A model generated the notes under the pieces. That model did no database searches and was not told the DNA's origin. It saw nothing but the letters and a program-made list of their open reading frames with translations. The translations under genes were made by a program, and so were the position numbers. Below are positions 21,218 to 36,200 of a stretch of 64,000 bases of DNA, in pieces. Position 1 is the stretch's first letter, and every line of letters starts with the position of its first letter. Origin of the DNA: Oopsacas minuta (lineage: Eukaryota; Porifera; Hexactinellida; Lyssacinosida; Leucopsacidae). The stretch spans positions 1 to 64,000 of the forward strand of contig JAKMXF010000110.1 in assembly GCA_024704765.1 (NCBI GenBank). The letters are read 5' to 3'.

Positions 21218-24200
21218 TTATATTCTATATTGTGTAAGATGTAATATTATGATACACAACAGTAATATTTATAGACATGACAATCAGAGCACGATATATC
21301 TTCTTCAAAATATCAGTTAAAATGATTACATACACATAGTATACATATGCAATTGGACAAAGATTACATAAGGGTTTTTGTTTGGAATAATGAAAGTGAT
21401 ATACAAAGAAATTATTAATTATTCATATTGTTAGATAGATTATTCAGATAAATAACCTTGGCCTACAGTAGATTGAGTAAAAGACTGGATGATGGATCGT
21501 AATAATTCGGATTATCACAATTTTATAGATACAGTATATGAATATGTGAGCGCAATTTGTGGATGCACGGTTTCGATTTTCCTCTTTCTTATCATGGTCC
21601 TTTCGTTTATTTGGGCAATATATTTTATATTTCGACTAATAAAAGAATATAACTACTTGAAGTACCTCATGAAAATACGAAACTCATTTCTTGAAGATTC
21701 ATGGCTCAGCATAGTGAAAAATAGCAAAAGAAAAATCGTTAAAGCTAAATTCATCATCACCATTTGTATAACAGAATGGACTATAGGGATTTACCTTTTC
21801 ATTTCTGCAATGGCAACAGACTCAACGTATATCACAAGTGAGAAATCACACCAAGGAATCTACCAGAAAAATAATCTCTATTTCCTCATTCATGCAAGTT
21901 TAGATCAGAAATCAGCATGGTCATTTATGATGATTATCATTCTGATCTTGTTAATGCTAGTACGAAGTTTAACAAGATACCTCCGTCAACAGTATTCATT
22001 CTACAAAGATAAATCTTCAGATTTTAGAACAGCACTCAAATACAAATTACCTCTGATATTCTTTATCTTCCTTCTTGGCTTGTTTCCTCAGACAATAGTA
22101 ATTCAATGGATATTATATTTCGGTTCTTTTTCTTATGAATTAGTATGTTACACCAAAGAATGTAATAAACTATGCAACTTGCTATACAACAGGTATTTTG
22201 ATGCTAAAACACATGAATACCAATCTAAATATATTGTCAGGTTTTACAGAGGTGTATACTTAGAATTCAAAATAGGATCATGTATGCTTATAATGTCATT
22301 CTTCTTACAATTAATCAGCAGTATGTCAATGTCCATCCTCTACTCGGTACGATTAATGCTAATTTCTCCCAATAATTGGCTTCAAATCCTATTTATGAAA
22401 GGAAAGATTGACAACTCTCTATCAGCTTACCAACTACAAGAAGTAGACCTATTCTCAAAGTCCTATACTATGGTGCAATTATTTCTTTTAAGCATGAGCG
22501 AGGGTTTGCTAGTTATCCCATATGTTATTGTGTCTGTTAAGATTCTCTGTACTGCAATTAAATCATATTTCAATCAGAACAGAGATTATGAAAATCATGA
22601 CCTGATTCGAAGATTGATTGATAATAATAACAGAGCCTACTGAAATTTTGATGGAAGGCAAGGATTTACTTACTACTATCTTTGTATTTCATCTAAAGTA
22701 TAATGATTAATGAAGTATACTATACAATGTACGATTTAATATATATATATATTGAATAAATAATAAAATTTTCCAAATTTCCTAATATAAAATAGACGGG
22801 CCCAATCCATAGTTTTTCATTGCGAAACCTAATGGTCTTAATTAAATAAATTCAGCCTACTCGACTAATTGTCAGTCAATTTGGTTCGAGGGTAATTTAC
22901 CCAATTCACGGGGAGTCAGTACTAGCACCTATATATCTATTATAATGCATCAGTTTCCAATTTCAGTCACTTTCCATTGACCATCATTTCGACCATTCAG
23001 TAGTCATTGTTTCTCATAGAAATATTTTCCCATAATACCAATATCTAATGTAATATTTGTGCATATTATGAAAATGTACAAACCTTGTGATTCTCCCTCA
23101 TCTACTTGTCTTCTACACATCTGAAAATAGTATAGTAACACTCCATATAAATTAATACGAGTACTCTGTACTGATTTGTCTATATATGACAGCAGATCTA
23201 GGATAGAAGTTAGGAGAGGTTTCATGAGAGGAGTGTCCAGATGAACGGATTTAGAAGGATCAATGTCATTCTGTTTGTGTAGGTAAGCCAAATGAGAGAA
23301 TATAGTGAGTAGAGAGCTGGATAGAGCTGGGATTACTTCGATAATTATATTACGTGATAAGGCCTAGAAAATTGATAGTATTAAAAATTAATAGTATCGT
23401 ATATTCAGAGTATAAATGACCTTTTCTAATATGATAGTAGCTAACTCCAGGAGTAGAGGAAATTTTATTTCTTTTGGGAGGAGTTCTTCTTGACAGGAGA
23501 GGAGCATAGTGTCTGTCATCTGGTGCCAACTCTCAAATAAGCTCTTCTTCACTTCTGTCTGTTCCCTAGCTTGGTTCTGTTCCAAAGCGAATGAGAGGAT
23601 AAGTCTCATCTCCTAAAATACGAACAATACATAACAAATAAGCTAATAAGTATATTTACGTATGCTGGCTATGCTCTATGCTATGGTAAGACAGTACGTA
23701 AGAGAAAATGTTAGCCATTTTTATCACCTATTTCTAACCAACATAAAATGTAAAAATGTCTGGGATTTACATCCTGAATAATTTTAGCGAAATTACAAAT
23801 TACTTGGACCCTGCTCGTATATATATATTGCCTTTGATGGATAATGGGTAAGGTATATCCACCAAACAGACAATACCAAATATTAACATATTACAATAGA
23901 CTAACATCCAAAACATTTTGCCTCTGAGAGAGTCCAATATTTGCCATTGCCATTTCTTTATTAATGAATTTATGTAGAGACTTTATGTCTATGACTCTCA
24001 TTTCCATCAGATCAGACTTAGCTTGATGTTGTTGTATTAGCGTTAATATCTGCTCCTGATTGAAGTAGTTCAGCTCAAGGGGAGGTGGTATGACATCAGA
24101 AATGTCCATCTGTTTTAATATAGCAGATAGCTTCTTTACTGTCTTACCAGGAACAGATGGCTGTAAGATTACTTCCTCTTCTACTGCACGGAAACTCTTC

Positions 24201-27200
24201 ACATCTGTTCTAGCAGGGATTTGAGCTGGTGTTTCCTTCTCTTCTGAAAGTAAGAGGTTAGTGAGCTTCTGTGTATGAGATCTCTGCTGCTTCTTGGTTG
24301 TGATGTGTAGTTCTAATGCTACCATACGGAGTAGCCAGGACTGTTGATGTTGTAGAGAAAGTTCCAGGTGACTCTCTGCTGCACTCGAACTAGCCTAATA
24401 GAAAAAACAATATGTACAATGTACAATATACGAAAATTTTATAATTTTATATCAAAAAGCAATGGAGACAATTATTGAAGACGATGTAATATACAGTAAA
24501 ATCCCGTTATAAGTTATTGGATATAACGAGACTCCTGTTATAACAAAGTGATTCTTTACTCCCTATAGCTTGAAAGTAATTTATTTTAATCCGCACGAAA
24601 ATCCGCTTATAACCAAATGAAACCTGGGTACCAGGCACCAAGTTATAGAGTTCATGTAAATTGGTATAAGTTTTATGTTATAGATGTACGGACCGACGAG
24701 TGAGAGCAATAAAGTGTATATACATACGTAATATGCGTAATTTCACTCTAGAAAGTTAAAGAATTTCTTAAAGAACTTCTAATACTGTTGAGAAGAAATC
24801 GATATCTTGTAGCAAATAAATGTATAGTTGTAGCACTAAGAATGTTCCATCCAATGACCATGTGATGAAATAGAAGTAAGTATATATGTATACTTGATCT
24901 AAACTCGTAGAGAAAAGATCAAGACTGGTGAATTAACAAAATTATGAAATTTAAAATTTTGATATTAGCTATATTTTGCTATATAAATGTGCCTGTGTTA
25001 GGTGAAGACTTTCACCCCATACGCACCAGACTGATTGACACATTTAAAGGGAAATACAACATAAACTATCTGTTTAGAGGAAATATGCCAGTCCTTGATA
25101 ATAAGTTTTGCTACGATAAACTTATGCAAAATCTTGGAGAAGTACTCCAGAAACACAACATGACTCTACCAACAAATAGCTACATGCTAGACATAACCTA
25201 CATCAATAGCTATATCCCAGGGGAAAGTAAGGATTACGGAATTGAAGAGTTATTCTGGGATGAGAATTCGAATTTAGGCCGGCTACTACACTGGCCTATA
25301 ATTGGCTCTACAATAAGACCTCCTGGTGATAATACCGTAATTAAATTCGTCATTAAAGAATATATGGAACGTAGCATTGATAGGCTAGATCTGAAACTAC
25401 CCTCATTACACCATTTATTGACTACAGAGTATGCAGATGTATCGTTGATAATATACACACACTGTGAGGCTGGTGTAGACAGAACGGGAGAGGTTAGCGG
25501 GGCTTATTATATGCAGTTCTTGAATGTGACATTTGAGAATGCTGTCAAAGTGGATAATAGTATAATAAACAGAGATATGTATGTGGATAGTAGGAATGAA
25601 CTGCAATGGTACTGCTATTACCTCAAGTTCGTAAAAGGAGTGAAAAATCTTGTCTGTGTATAGTATATAGTTTGTTACTGTTTTGAGATGTAAAGATTTA
25701 GATTTTATTTATATCGAACAGAAATTCAATAAAATATTTAGTTGTTGATAGTCACAGACAGCTGGAACAAAATCCCGATCTGCTACTTAATGGTGGAATT
25801 TGATGTAAATGTGCACCAAAAGTTCTTCCTGATTCAAATACAGTATAATAGTATCCCTGGAGCTCTTTGCGATGAGGAAACGCATAAGTAATATCGTGCA
25901 AAGTAATTATATTTCATCGAGTTTTCGTCCGAGATTATATTTTTGTCTTAACAAGGACAATCTAAGCGGAATATGTATTTCATATCTAAGTACAATTTCC
26001 CCATTTGAGATTACAATACATGCTATAATTTCGAATAACAATCACTTGAACTTGTCATATGAAGTGAAACGAATAAGTGTAATTATTATTGATGAAAATA
26101 GCAGTGTTACTTTGAATAAACGGATATATATTTGTTTAATTAATAACTGAAATGAAAACTCTCAAAATATGCGAATGAAGAAATCACTGGAGAGATCGGG
26201 CACTGGGTTGCAAGTCATTATGACACGATTATCAGTACATTCTACAAGAGTAAACATTTCCTTTTCTTCTTCTCTTTACCTCCTGGAGGAGTCAGGTAAG
26301 CCAATATTGCCTCATCGAACACATCTTTCAATCCAACTCGAGTTTTAGCAGAGCACTCAAGATACTGTACACAGTGATAACCTTTCCTTTGGAGTTCTAG
26401 AGCTAATTTATGACCAGATGCGGTTTCTATTGGTTTCAAACGACTTTTCGCGAGTGCAGTGACAGTGTTGTTATCATCTCTGAGATCAATCTGGGTTCCA
26501 ACCAATATGAAGGGTACATTGGGACAATGATGTGCTATTTCTGGTACCCATTTCTCACGTACGTTCTCAAATGTTGGCATGTAGATGACTGAAAAGGCAA
26601 CAAGAAAAATATCAGTCATAGGGTAAGTGAGGGGTCGTAATCTGTCGTAATCCTCCTGACCAGCAGTATCAAATAAGCCCAGTATATACGTGTTACCAGC
26701 AATGTCAACATTCACAGCATAATTATCAAACACTGTAGGTCTGTATTCGAAAGGGAACTGGTTTGTAGCATACGTCATAAGCATACTAGTCTTACCAACA
26801 GCACCATCTCCTACTATAACACACTTGATTGCACGCTTCTCCATCTTTTATCTCGTTTAAATGATAATATTGGAGGTATAGAATTTAGTATTTGAATTTC
26901 AGTTCCTAGAACTATGGTTGGAGTATAAATACATACTATACATACAGTAATGGAATATAGGTCTTCTCAATTAAATAAATTGTGGTGTCAAACTGTACGT
27001 CTTATCGGTATTGAATGGTAAAGCTGTGAAATCAACAACACACAAGTTATTCAAATAATATTTCAATAAATTTATCAGTGGCCCATGTTCAATGGTGTTT
27101 TAGGGACGGTAAAAGCTGGTACACTGTAGGTCTGTAGCTGTAACGTCCATTCGTCCAGAAATAGGGACAATAAAAATAAGATGATGTCCCCTGGGCCAGT

Positions 27201-30200
27201 TTCCTAGAAAATCATGAATGAGAATCAAGTAATTTACTTTACATGGCCTTACAAATATTTCAGCTTACATAGTTACATGCCAAAGAACGAATAATCTCAG
27301 TAGTCGCATGTCAACATAGTGAGAGCATTCAATGCGGAGTAGCCAGGATGCAATATAACATGCACTATTGATAAATACTGCATATTGTATTACATCATGA
27401 AAGTGAGTAAATTAGTACTTGGAGGAAATAAACTACATAGAAACTAATTGAAGATTATTTCATAATTAGTTAAAAACACATTCGCTTTTCCATCACCTAT
27501 CCTAGCCTGAAACATATATCCCTAATTGAGAAATATTATTACAGGGAGTAAGACAATTCGCATCACTACAACTCGCACTCACACCAACAACCCCATAAAA
27601 TGCTGCTGATTAATCTGCACTCAAACTGACCTAATATAAATGCTAAGTATCAATATTCCAATAAGATAAATACCACCCAGAGTTGAGAAAATAGCAATAA
27701 GGAAGGTTGTATTGTATTCGTTGTTGTTGTTGGGGCATGTAGCACACTAATAGTATTATTCACTACAAGATACGTTTTGGTGGAACACGACATGAACATA
27801 TGTATTGAAACATTATGCAATTGATATTATAGACTAAGTGCCAGGCTTGGGCCGGGTCATGATTTCCTGACCCGGTGACCCGGTTTCGTTATTTGACCCG
27901 GTTTTTCAAAACATTAATTTTCTATATTACATATCTATATACGTACATAAGAGTATATAGGTATATAAGTATACAGTAGAATGATACCAAACAAGTTTAG
28001 TAAAAATACTAATGATTCATGAAAATGAAACGTCTAACTAATATTGACTGAATCTTTATGATTTTACAAACCGATATAATTAAATTATCTATAAGAATAT
28101 AAACCGGGTCAAGTCAAAATCAGTGACCCGGTTCAGACCCGAAATTTATTGAAAATAGTGACCCGGTTTATTCGTGACCCGGTCCAAGCCTGCTAAGTGC
28201 TACTACCGAAAATAGTATGATGTCATAATGATCATTTAAGAGCAAAATAATAGAATTATGGATATGATATACTAGCTTAATATCTCTCCATATCTTGTTA
28301 CAAATTTAGTTTTGGTATAAAAGGGATCAAATTAATATTATATTTTCATGAACCAACAGTGAAATGTTAGATTTATGGATTAAGATAGCAATAGTTTTAA
28401 TAGTATTGGCAATTATTATTCTATATTGTTTTTTAACAATAGTGTTCTGTTTTTGGTGTATTTACCTTCTTGACGCGATAATACGCAAAAGAAAGTATTA
28501 CATTAGTTCTTCGAGGTGCCTAGAAGGAGAACATAATTCGCATCAGGAATTGTTAGCATACAATGCTAAAACAGAACTTGTAAAGTATGTATTTCTTTAC
28601 TTAATGAATATTCTTGAATGGCTAGGGGCTACTTTTAGCATGATACAAGGTATAATCCCATTAATACATCTATATTATGATCGTGCCAACGCAACTAATG
28701 TACATCATGCGATATTAGGTAATTACAATATACCAGATTTCGATACCTTTTGTATCATACAAAGTATAGTACTCGTTGGAAGCTTGTGTATGTATTTAGC
28801 AGCAAGACAGGCAAAGAAAAGTTGGATAAAAGCAAATAGATTACCCTATATATTTTGCATATTCTTGCTATGCTCAATTGTTACATACATTACGACATCC
28901 TTCTGTTATAACAGTATCATTGGGGAGTGGTTATTCAGTCTACTATTAACAGTTTCGGTTATTTTCGCATTGAAGCAGTATAGAAAGTTAAATATGGTTA
29001 TCAACTGGATAATAGTCGATTTGAAAGTGAGTCAAAGGAAAAAATTGCTAGCGGAACAAATCCGAATGAAAAGAGCATTTAATATAACATTTACAATGCT
29101 CTGGTCAGGAATAATTTTCATTTTAGCATCCGTATATCTATCAGCAGTAACAGAAACACTTGAAATAACTTTCAGAAAATATGATACTTCTGTTTTCTAC
29201 CTATCTCAATGCAAGCATTCGTACGATACTAATCTGGATGTGTACTATATTATCACAATTTTATCATGGTCAGATGTAGTATTATCAATAATAGGTGTGA
29301 ATCTTATCTTCATTCCTTATATCAGCTATGGATTATCAACAATGTTTGTTGTATTGTGGAGACTGTGCAAGGGCAGAACTGGATACAAAACACATTTTCG
29401 CAACCCACTTTATGCTCCTCTGATTTAAACAAGAATTTTGTGATTTTAATAATATGCTACACAATCTACATGTACTTCCTGTGGCCATTAATTATTAATT
29501 GATAATTATTATTCTCTAGTAAATTGAGGGAAATTGTGAATTCGAATTCTTAATTCACAATTAAAGTTTGTTGGTCTGTCTGTATTTTTGCCTGTTGTCA
29601 AGGAAATGATCTATGGTATGTAATTTGAATTGAATATCACAATTCCGAGATGTAGCATAACTATGTCTTAATCATGTTTATAAAGCATAGACTTGCCCCA
29701 ACGACAAATATACGATACGGTTAATATACGGTTATTATACGGTTAATATACGGTTAATATACGGTTAATATACGGTTATTATACGGTTATTATACGGTTA
29801 ATATACGGTTAATATACGGTTATTATACGGTTATTATACGGTTAATATACGGTTAATATACGGTTATTATACGGTTAATCAAGCAAGCTAAATCCGAATT
29901 TTCAGGGTTCTCATTGGTAAATTATGATTTATGATATTAATATCATAATTTTGCTATATTTATAAATCGCTCAATTCAGAGGCAAGAAGTACATGCAAGC
30001 GAAGGTTAATTTCTTAATTTCGGTGGTGCTAGACAAAAAATAGAGGAAATCCTGATTTATCTGACTACACACTCATCTTATAGCCGAAAACTTTGTAGAA
30101 TGCAACCAGGCTTTCATCCAGGAGAACTACGCGCGCCTACAGGCGCGTATTTACAAAAAATTTGTATAGTTAGGAGCTTAAGTTGACTAATTCATAGAAA

Positions 30201-33200
30201 TATCCTCAAGAATAATGAATAATTAATTTTAAATACTTCATAAATCATTGTACTTCATGAAGAATTCATGATAATTTAAGATATGCTAAGAATATAGTTT
30301 GTTGAGTGATTGAATAATACTATGCATCTAAGTTGACTAATGCATTGAAATATCCTCAAGAATAATGAATAATTCAAAATGAATTATTCATTTTTAACCT
30401 AGTGAATAATTCATTATTCATATTCATGAATTATTCATTATTTATGAATTAGTCAACTTAGGTTAGGAGCAAGAAAATTTTGAGAGTTAAGCGCGTGTCA
30501 CGCGTTTAGACTAGGCGCGCTGTATACGCCTAATTTTGACGAATAATGTAATGGTTTACGTAACAATCATAAAGGTCAATTTAATTGTATTATAGTATTT
30601 ATGAAGAATTCAGTTGAATTCATTAATATTGTAAAATATTTTAAAAGGTAAACTATTTATACTTATAGGGAGGAAGCTTGATAAATGATATTTAGGTCGA
30701 GCCCTAATACTACTGGTACTACATAGGAGAAACTTTAATTTTGCTAAGAGAGACAATGAATAGAGATAAATATACAATGTTAGGTCAACAGTTAATTATT
30801 AATGCACAATAAACGTATTTGTTTAGTGAAAGACTCTAGATGACACCTCTGGAATGTAGTATTAATTGTATTATATATAATGGTTATATGTTTTGCTTAA
30901 AATTTAAGTTTGATGCTTCGAAATTCAAATAGTCTAGGCGGGTAAGTGAAATCGAGAACTCATTTAGGCGCGCTGCATATAAAAGCATGAAGAAACCTTG
31001 AATGCAACCTAACGAACAAAAGTGTGAGTAACTCAGTTTGTGACTTGGATGTGCTGTCAATTTATTATAATTATAGAAGTGTATAGTGAGAACAGGGCAT
31101 TTTTATAATTTTTGATGGGGAATTTCTTTATATTTTTACTGGACGCAACAGCATGAAGATACATTAAGATATAATTATTTACTACGTACTCCTGTGTGTG
31201 ATGGTTGAAAGAAGGGTACATAGTTCAGTTGTAAGTAGAAGAAGTCTTTAGAAGAACGTAGGTATCTTAGAGTAGCTGCTGATAAGTCTACATGAGAGCA
31301 AAGAGTGTATAGCACCTGGTAAGCAAGCTGTGAGAATATAGGAGCATATGAATGACATGTAAAGTGGTTGGATGCAGTTGGAGGAGGAGAGATAAGATAG
31401 AGGATAGCGTGTAGACAGGTGCGTTGATTGCCGGCTATACCTGAAAGGAATTTCATTCATAAATTAGATGGCAATTACAAGTACAAGCGTAAGTTCATTA
31501 ATCTATGAGGCCATGGGGTATCCGGAATTGTTTGGAATCGTAATTATCTAACCATAAACCCAAATGTGTAATTAGAAGTGAATTGCCCTATTCCGGCTCT
31601 TCTGTGTTTTGTAAGGAGGAAAAATCCTGTTTTCTACAATGATATTTTCTGGTAAACACTGTCATATAAGGTTTGTAATCAGTCGAATTATCACTTGCCA
31701 ACTTTGACATCATACAAAAATACAAATTCAACGGGCAAATACATATAACTCCCTGATATTGTCGCAATTAGAGCCATTTTGGGTGGGCACGTGCCAGATT
31801 TGGCTCCATCATTATACAAAATTATAGGACGGGTGGGCATGACGTCATATTTCTCCACCCTGACTCATAAGTCCAGTTGCACTAATGCTCCCTGAGAATT
31901 AGTAGTAATCATAATAGAGTAAGAAAAGTAACACAATCAAACCTGGATCTTGCAGTACAGTGTCCCTCACAGGAGCCCTTGTTTCAAACCCCAACAGAAA
32001 GTGAGCTAGATTGGGTGCGGGAGTGTTGATGTTAATAAGGATCAGCTGTAGGATTCTGATACGGATATGACTGCTTGTAATTGAGCTAGTTACATTTCTA
32101 TCTTCTACAAGATGGAATATTAAAAAGGAGTAAACACTCTTACAATTCTAAGTAAGTATATATTATCAAAACATACTTATCAACACATTTACAAATTTCC
32201 CGGGGTTTTACACGAAAATATCTAGAATTTTCCAAAATAGAAATTCCCCAGGACATGGAGTGAAACCCCCGGACGGTTGGCAAGTAGGGCTGAAGTGAAT
32301 TTCGAAATCATTACAAATGAATGTTTTACTAAACGAAATAATACTCGAAAATTCGTTCGTAAGCATATAACACCCTCAACGGAATATCAGATCAAATTCC
32401 AGATATATGTGAGCTTAACGCTATCAAATAGATAATTAGTACTGAAATGTCTACATAGATAATTCTGCTCAGGTGATAGGCAGTAGATGTCAACATGTTC
32501 TGTAAAATATATGAAGATAGGTTGTCTTACTACTTCTACTAATCAATTGACAGTTTTATATTCCTACTCAACCAGAGAAGAATCTATCTCTTAACCACTT
32601 TAAGAAATAAACGAGAAGAGATAAGAGCTAATCAGGTGGCAAGTCAGCAAATGAAGCAACCGTTAGAAGAGACCGCTCTCATGTGATAGGTAAATGTCAC
32701 ACAATCTGCTCCACTACATATCAGATAGAATTATGGTGGAACTCATCTCAAGCACTGAGGTTTTTTGTGACACAAAAGAACTCGAGGAGAGCAATTCCAG
32801 TCTAGGAGAGATCACCAAAAACGAGATCCTTCCCATCCTTCCTATGTCAGTAATCCCTAATTACCTGTATTCCAACAGCCAAATGTTGCTGCTGGGAAAT
32901 AAGGATCAGCTCCTGAGGAGTTTAATGGGGCACGAAGTGTCACAATTAACCTTGAATCTGGACACATTTATGTGGCAATATGTGCAACAGTCATATCCAA
33001 ATATTCTCTCAGACAGGAGTCCATATATCAACCATTAGGTGATCAACATTAGAAACATCCATGGGGTATCCTAATCTATGAGGATAACATTTATGTCACG
33101 GACAGAGAACATCACGCTATCTTCTTATTCAAGCTACCTGACCTAACAATGATAAAGCAAGTAGGGAAGGGAAGATCTGATAACCAAGAATTCAATCATC

Positions 33201-36200
33201 CTAGACAACTCGCCATCTCTTCGAATCAACACCTATATGTGTCAGATGATGAAGACGACAGACTCCAAATCCTAACTACTATCCTGGAATTTCAAGACTA
33301 GCTACAACGCCAAACTATGACTCTACCTGTTGATGTAAAGTTCTCAAACAATGAAATATTTGTGTGAGATTTGATGATAATCCATGCATTCACGTGTTTA
33401 CTATGTCAGGAGAGAATTCCGGTCCTTAGTTACCAGAGGACTAGGAATGCAAGTTGGAGCAGCATTATTCTTCTGTTTATATGGACATAACAACATTCTC
33501 ATAAGCAACCGCTTAGCTCACGATATAAAAGTATATTCACTAGAAGGAGACTTCCTACATAAGATAGCACAGAGAGGACATAAAGCGGGAATGTTTCAAA
33601 ACCCTTACGGCATTACAATACACAACAACAAAAACTCATTTGTATTTCTTCTAACATGAATTACCATGTGTACGCATATTTTCTAACAAATTGTATTACT
33701 ACTATTTCAAACATTAAATTAGCTCATTAACTGGTTTATTAACTACTAGAGCACTCGCTTGCTAGATCGCTGCGTGACGGGTAGATGTATCCTTGAGCAT
33801 TATGCCTTGTTTGAACTTAAGTATGAAACAGCCAGAGCATTAAAGGAGCGCACACACTGCAGCGCGCTACTATATAATTGCAAACAACTTACAAATATCA
33901 TCATGATTCTGCAAAGATTCAGTATTCTTGCTATAAGAAGTGGATGCTGGGACAATTTTGTATAATCTACAATTTATTGAAATGGTTTGATGTTGCACAT
34001 TTCAATGGTTAAATTCAATCCTGATGACTTAAAATACAAATCTAATGAGAATCTGAAAGAATGAAAAGGAGAGAGATTGGAGCGTGTCCATCGCTCTATT
34101 TGGTAATTAGTGTGTATAATAGTAAATTTCTTGCAAAATACGATTAGCTAATAGGGGTTTCCACCGTATTCGTTTAGCTTACTTTCGACAAGTATGAGAA
34201 AATTAATGAAAGTCTTACAAATGAATAAGTTTAATCAATTAAGTAATATTACTATAGAATAAATCATTATATTAATTAATTTTAGGTTTTTGTGATGAAG
34301 AAACTAATCATAATTATAATTTATTAAACTTTCAGTTCATAATAGAAGTTAGATTACATGAATGTATACTAAAACAATTTCTAAAAAAAGTGTGGAATAT
34401 AGAGTAAAAGCAGTCTTGCCAATTTTTTATTAATGAATCTTGCATATATAAATAAGGAGGATGTCACGAATTAGTTATAATTATTGAACAAATGAATTAT
34501 ACAAGCATTCCTGAGGATAAAATCGCAGTACCAATAGTGCTATCTTTAGTGTGTTTCATATTCTGTGTGTTAGCTACAATAGTTTTAGTATATTTTGTAC
34601 ACAGAAGATACTCTTTGTGTTTAGAAATAAAGGAATTAACTTCTGAAAAACTATGGTTTGCTAGCTACCATAATCATATGAAGAATCTTAAAATACAAGT
34701 CATGATATCAAATTTCATTATTCTAATCATCCTTATAGAAATACTGAATAATATTGCAAATATTTTTATTAACGTTGGTTTAGTACTGCCTTACTACCCA
34801 GAAATTATATCCACGGCGATATATGTCAGATGTTACTCACAGTACTGCTATGTACCTCTTCTGTGCCTGCTGTTGAAGGTAATCTGGTTAGCATATTTTC
34901 ATGTTCCGTACAAATACACAATAATGAGATGGATAGCTTATATTGTCCTTAGATCAATACTTATCTACCTTGTATATGGAAGGGTATTAAGCGAGTTAGG
35001 TACAAGTTACGATCTGCCTATATCTATATTTTACTTGAACATGATGACAGCCTTCATAACCGTGGACCTGATTACATATTTGGTATATTCTCGCCGGTTA
35101 TATCTACATTTGAAAAGCAGAGAGTTGGAAGCTAAGTTATTCATGGATAGAACGCAATATCTCCAAAATAAAAACATTCGTATTCATTTCATGGTTGCCA
35201 CTATCCTCGTCGCATTAGCACTTTTCTTCTACAATTTGATGAGTATTTTAAGTAGCATATCCGTTGTAGTAACATGTATTTTGTATCTTTTTTCCTTTAA
35301 AACATTCCTAGATGAATGGTATCTACTTGATCAATGGATAAATACCTACGCCATGGAATCTTGTCAGATAATGTACAGAATACTGTTAAACCTGAATTAC
35401 TTGTATGTATTCTTAGCAATAGTGTATAAGTATTGTAGACAGAAACGCAACCTGAAGAGAGTAAATGATAGTATCAGACCTATTGTCAGAGGATATCAAG
35501 ATAAGCTATACTCCAGATACAATAGATATTATTAAAGGAATCATTGAATTATTAGTAGATTATTGTCCTATATTTATTAAAAATTATAGATTTGTATAAT
35601 ATTTGATATTAATGTGTACACTTTTATCAAGTCAAACAGGTGAATAGGGCTAAAAGAGCTCTTTTATATCCCTGGTTCATGTCTATTTGGTGCAGCTATC
35701 AGTATATATTATTAACAAGATAGAGAATGTACCTTTTGAAAGAATATCACTCTCTTCATAAGTCTCCCAATCCTCTACTTCTACTCTCTGAATGAATCCA
35801 GCTAGAATATCACTAGACACCAGTGGGTCATGTGTCAGTATGAAACACAACTGTTTTGCTATAGAAGGGTTGTTTGAGACTGAACATAGAATGTTAACAG
35901 CTGAGAGAGCTAGTTCTGGGGAGAACAGTTGCAAACTCACAAACCTAGAAAATCAATAGTTAACAAATGTATAAACATATTTCGAGTTCGTTTATCAATA
36001 TATTCATGCAATACAAGACTACAACTGACATAGTGATAACCATGAGATGATCAGCTCGGTTAGTAGTTGGATTCAATCCTAACAGAAGGGAGTCGAGTGA
36101 AGAGAGGAGAGCATGACTTCCTACACTACTGTTAAGCTTCCTGAACACTTCTCCCTTCTCTAGTCCTTCCTCCAACAGCTGTAGACTGAGCAGACAAGCC

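Noticed and set aside
29717-29879. CRISPR-like array
   Set aside because: Units are directly adjacent with no spacers; the window is eukaryotic and the repeat is a minisatellite.
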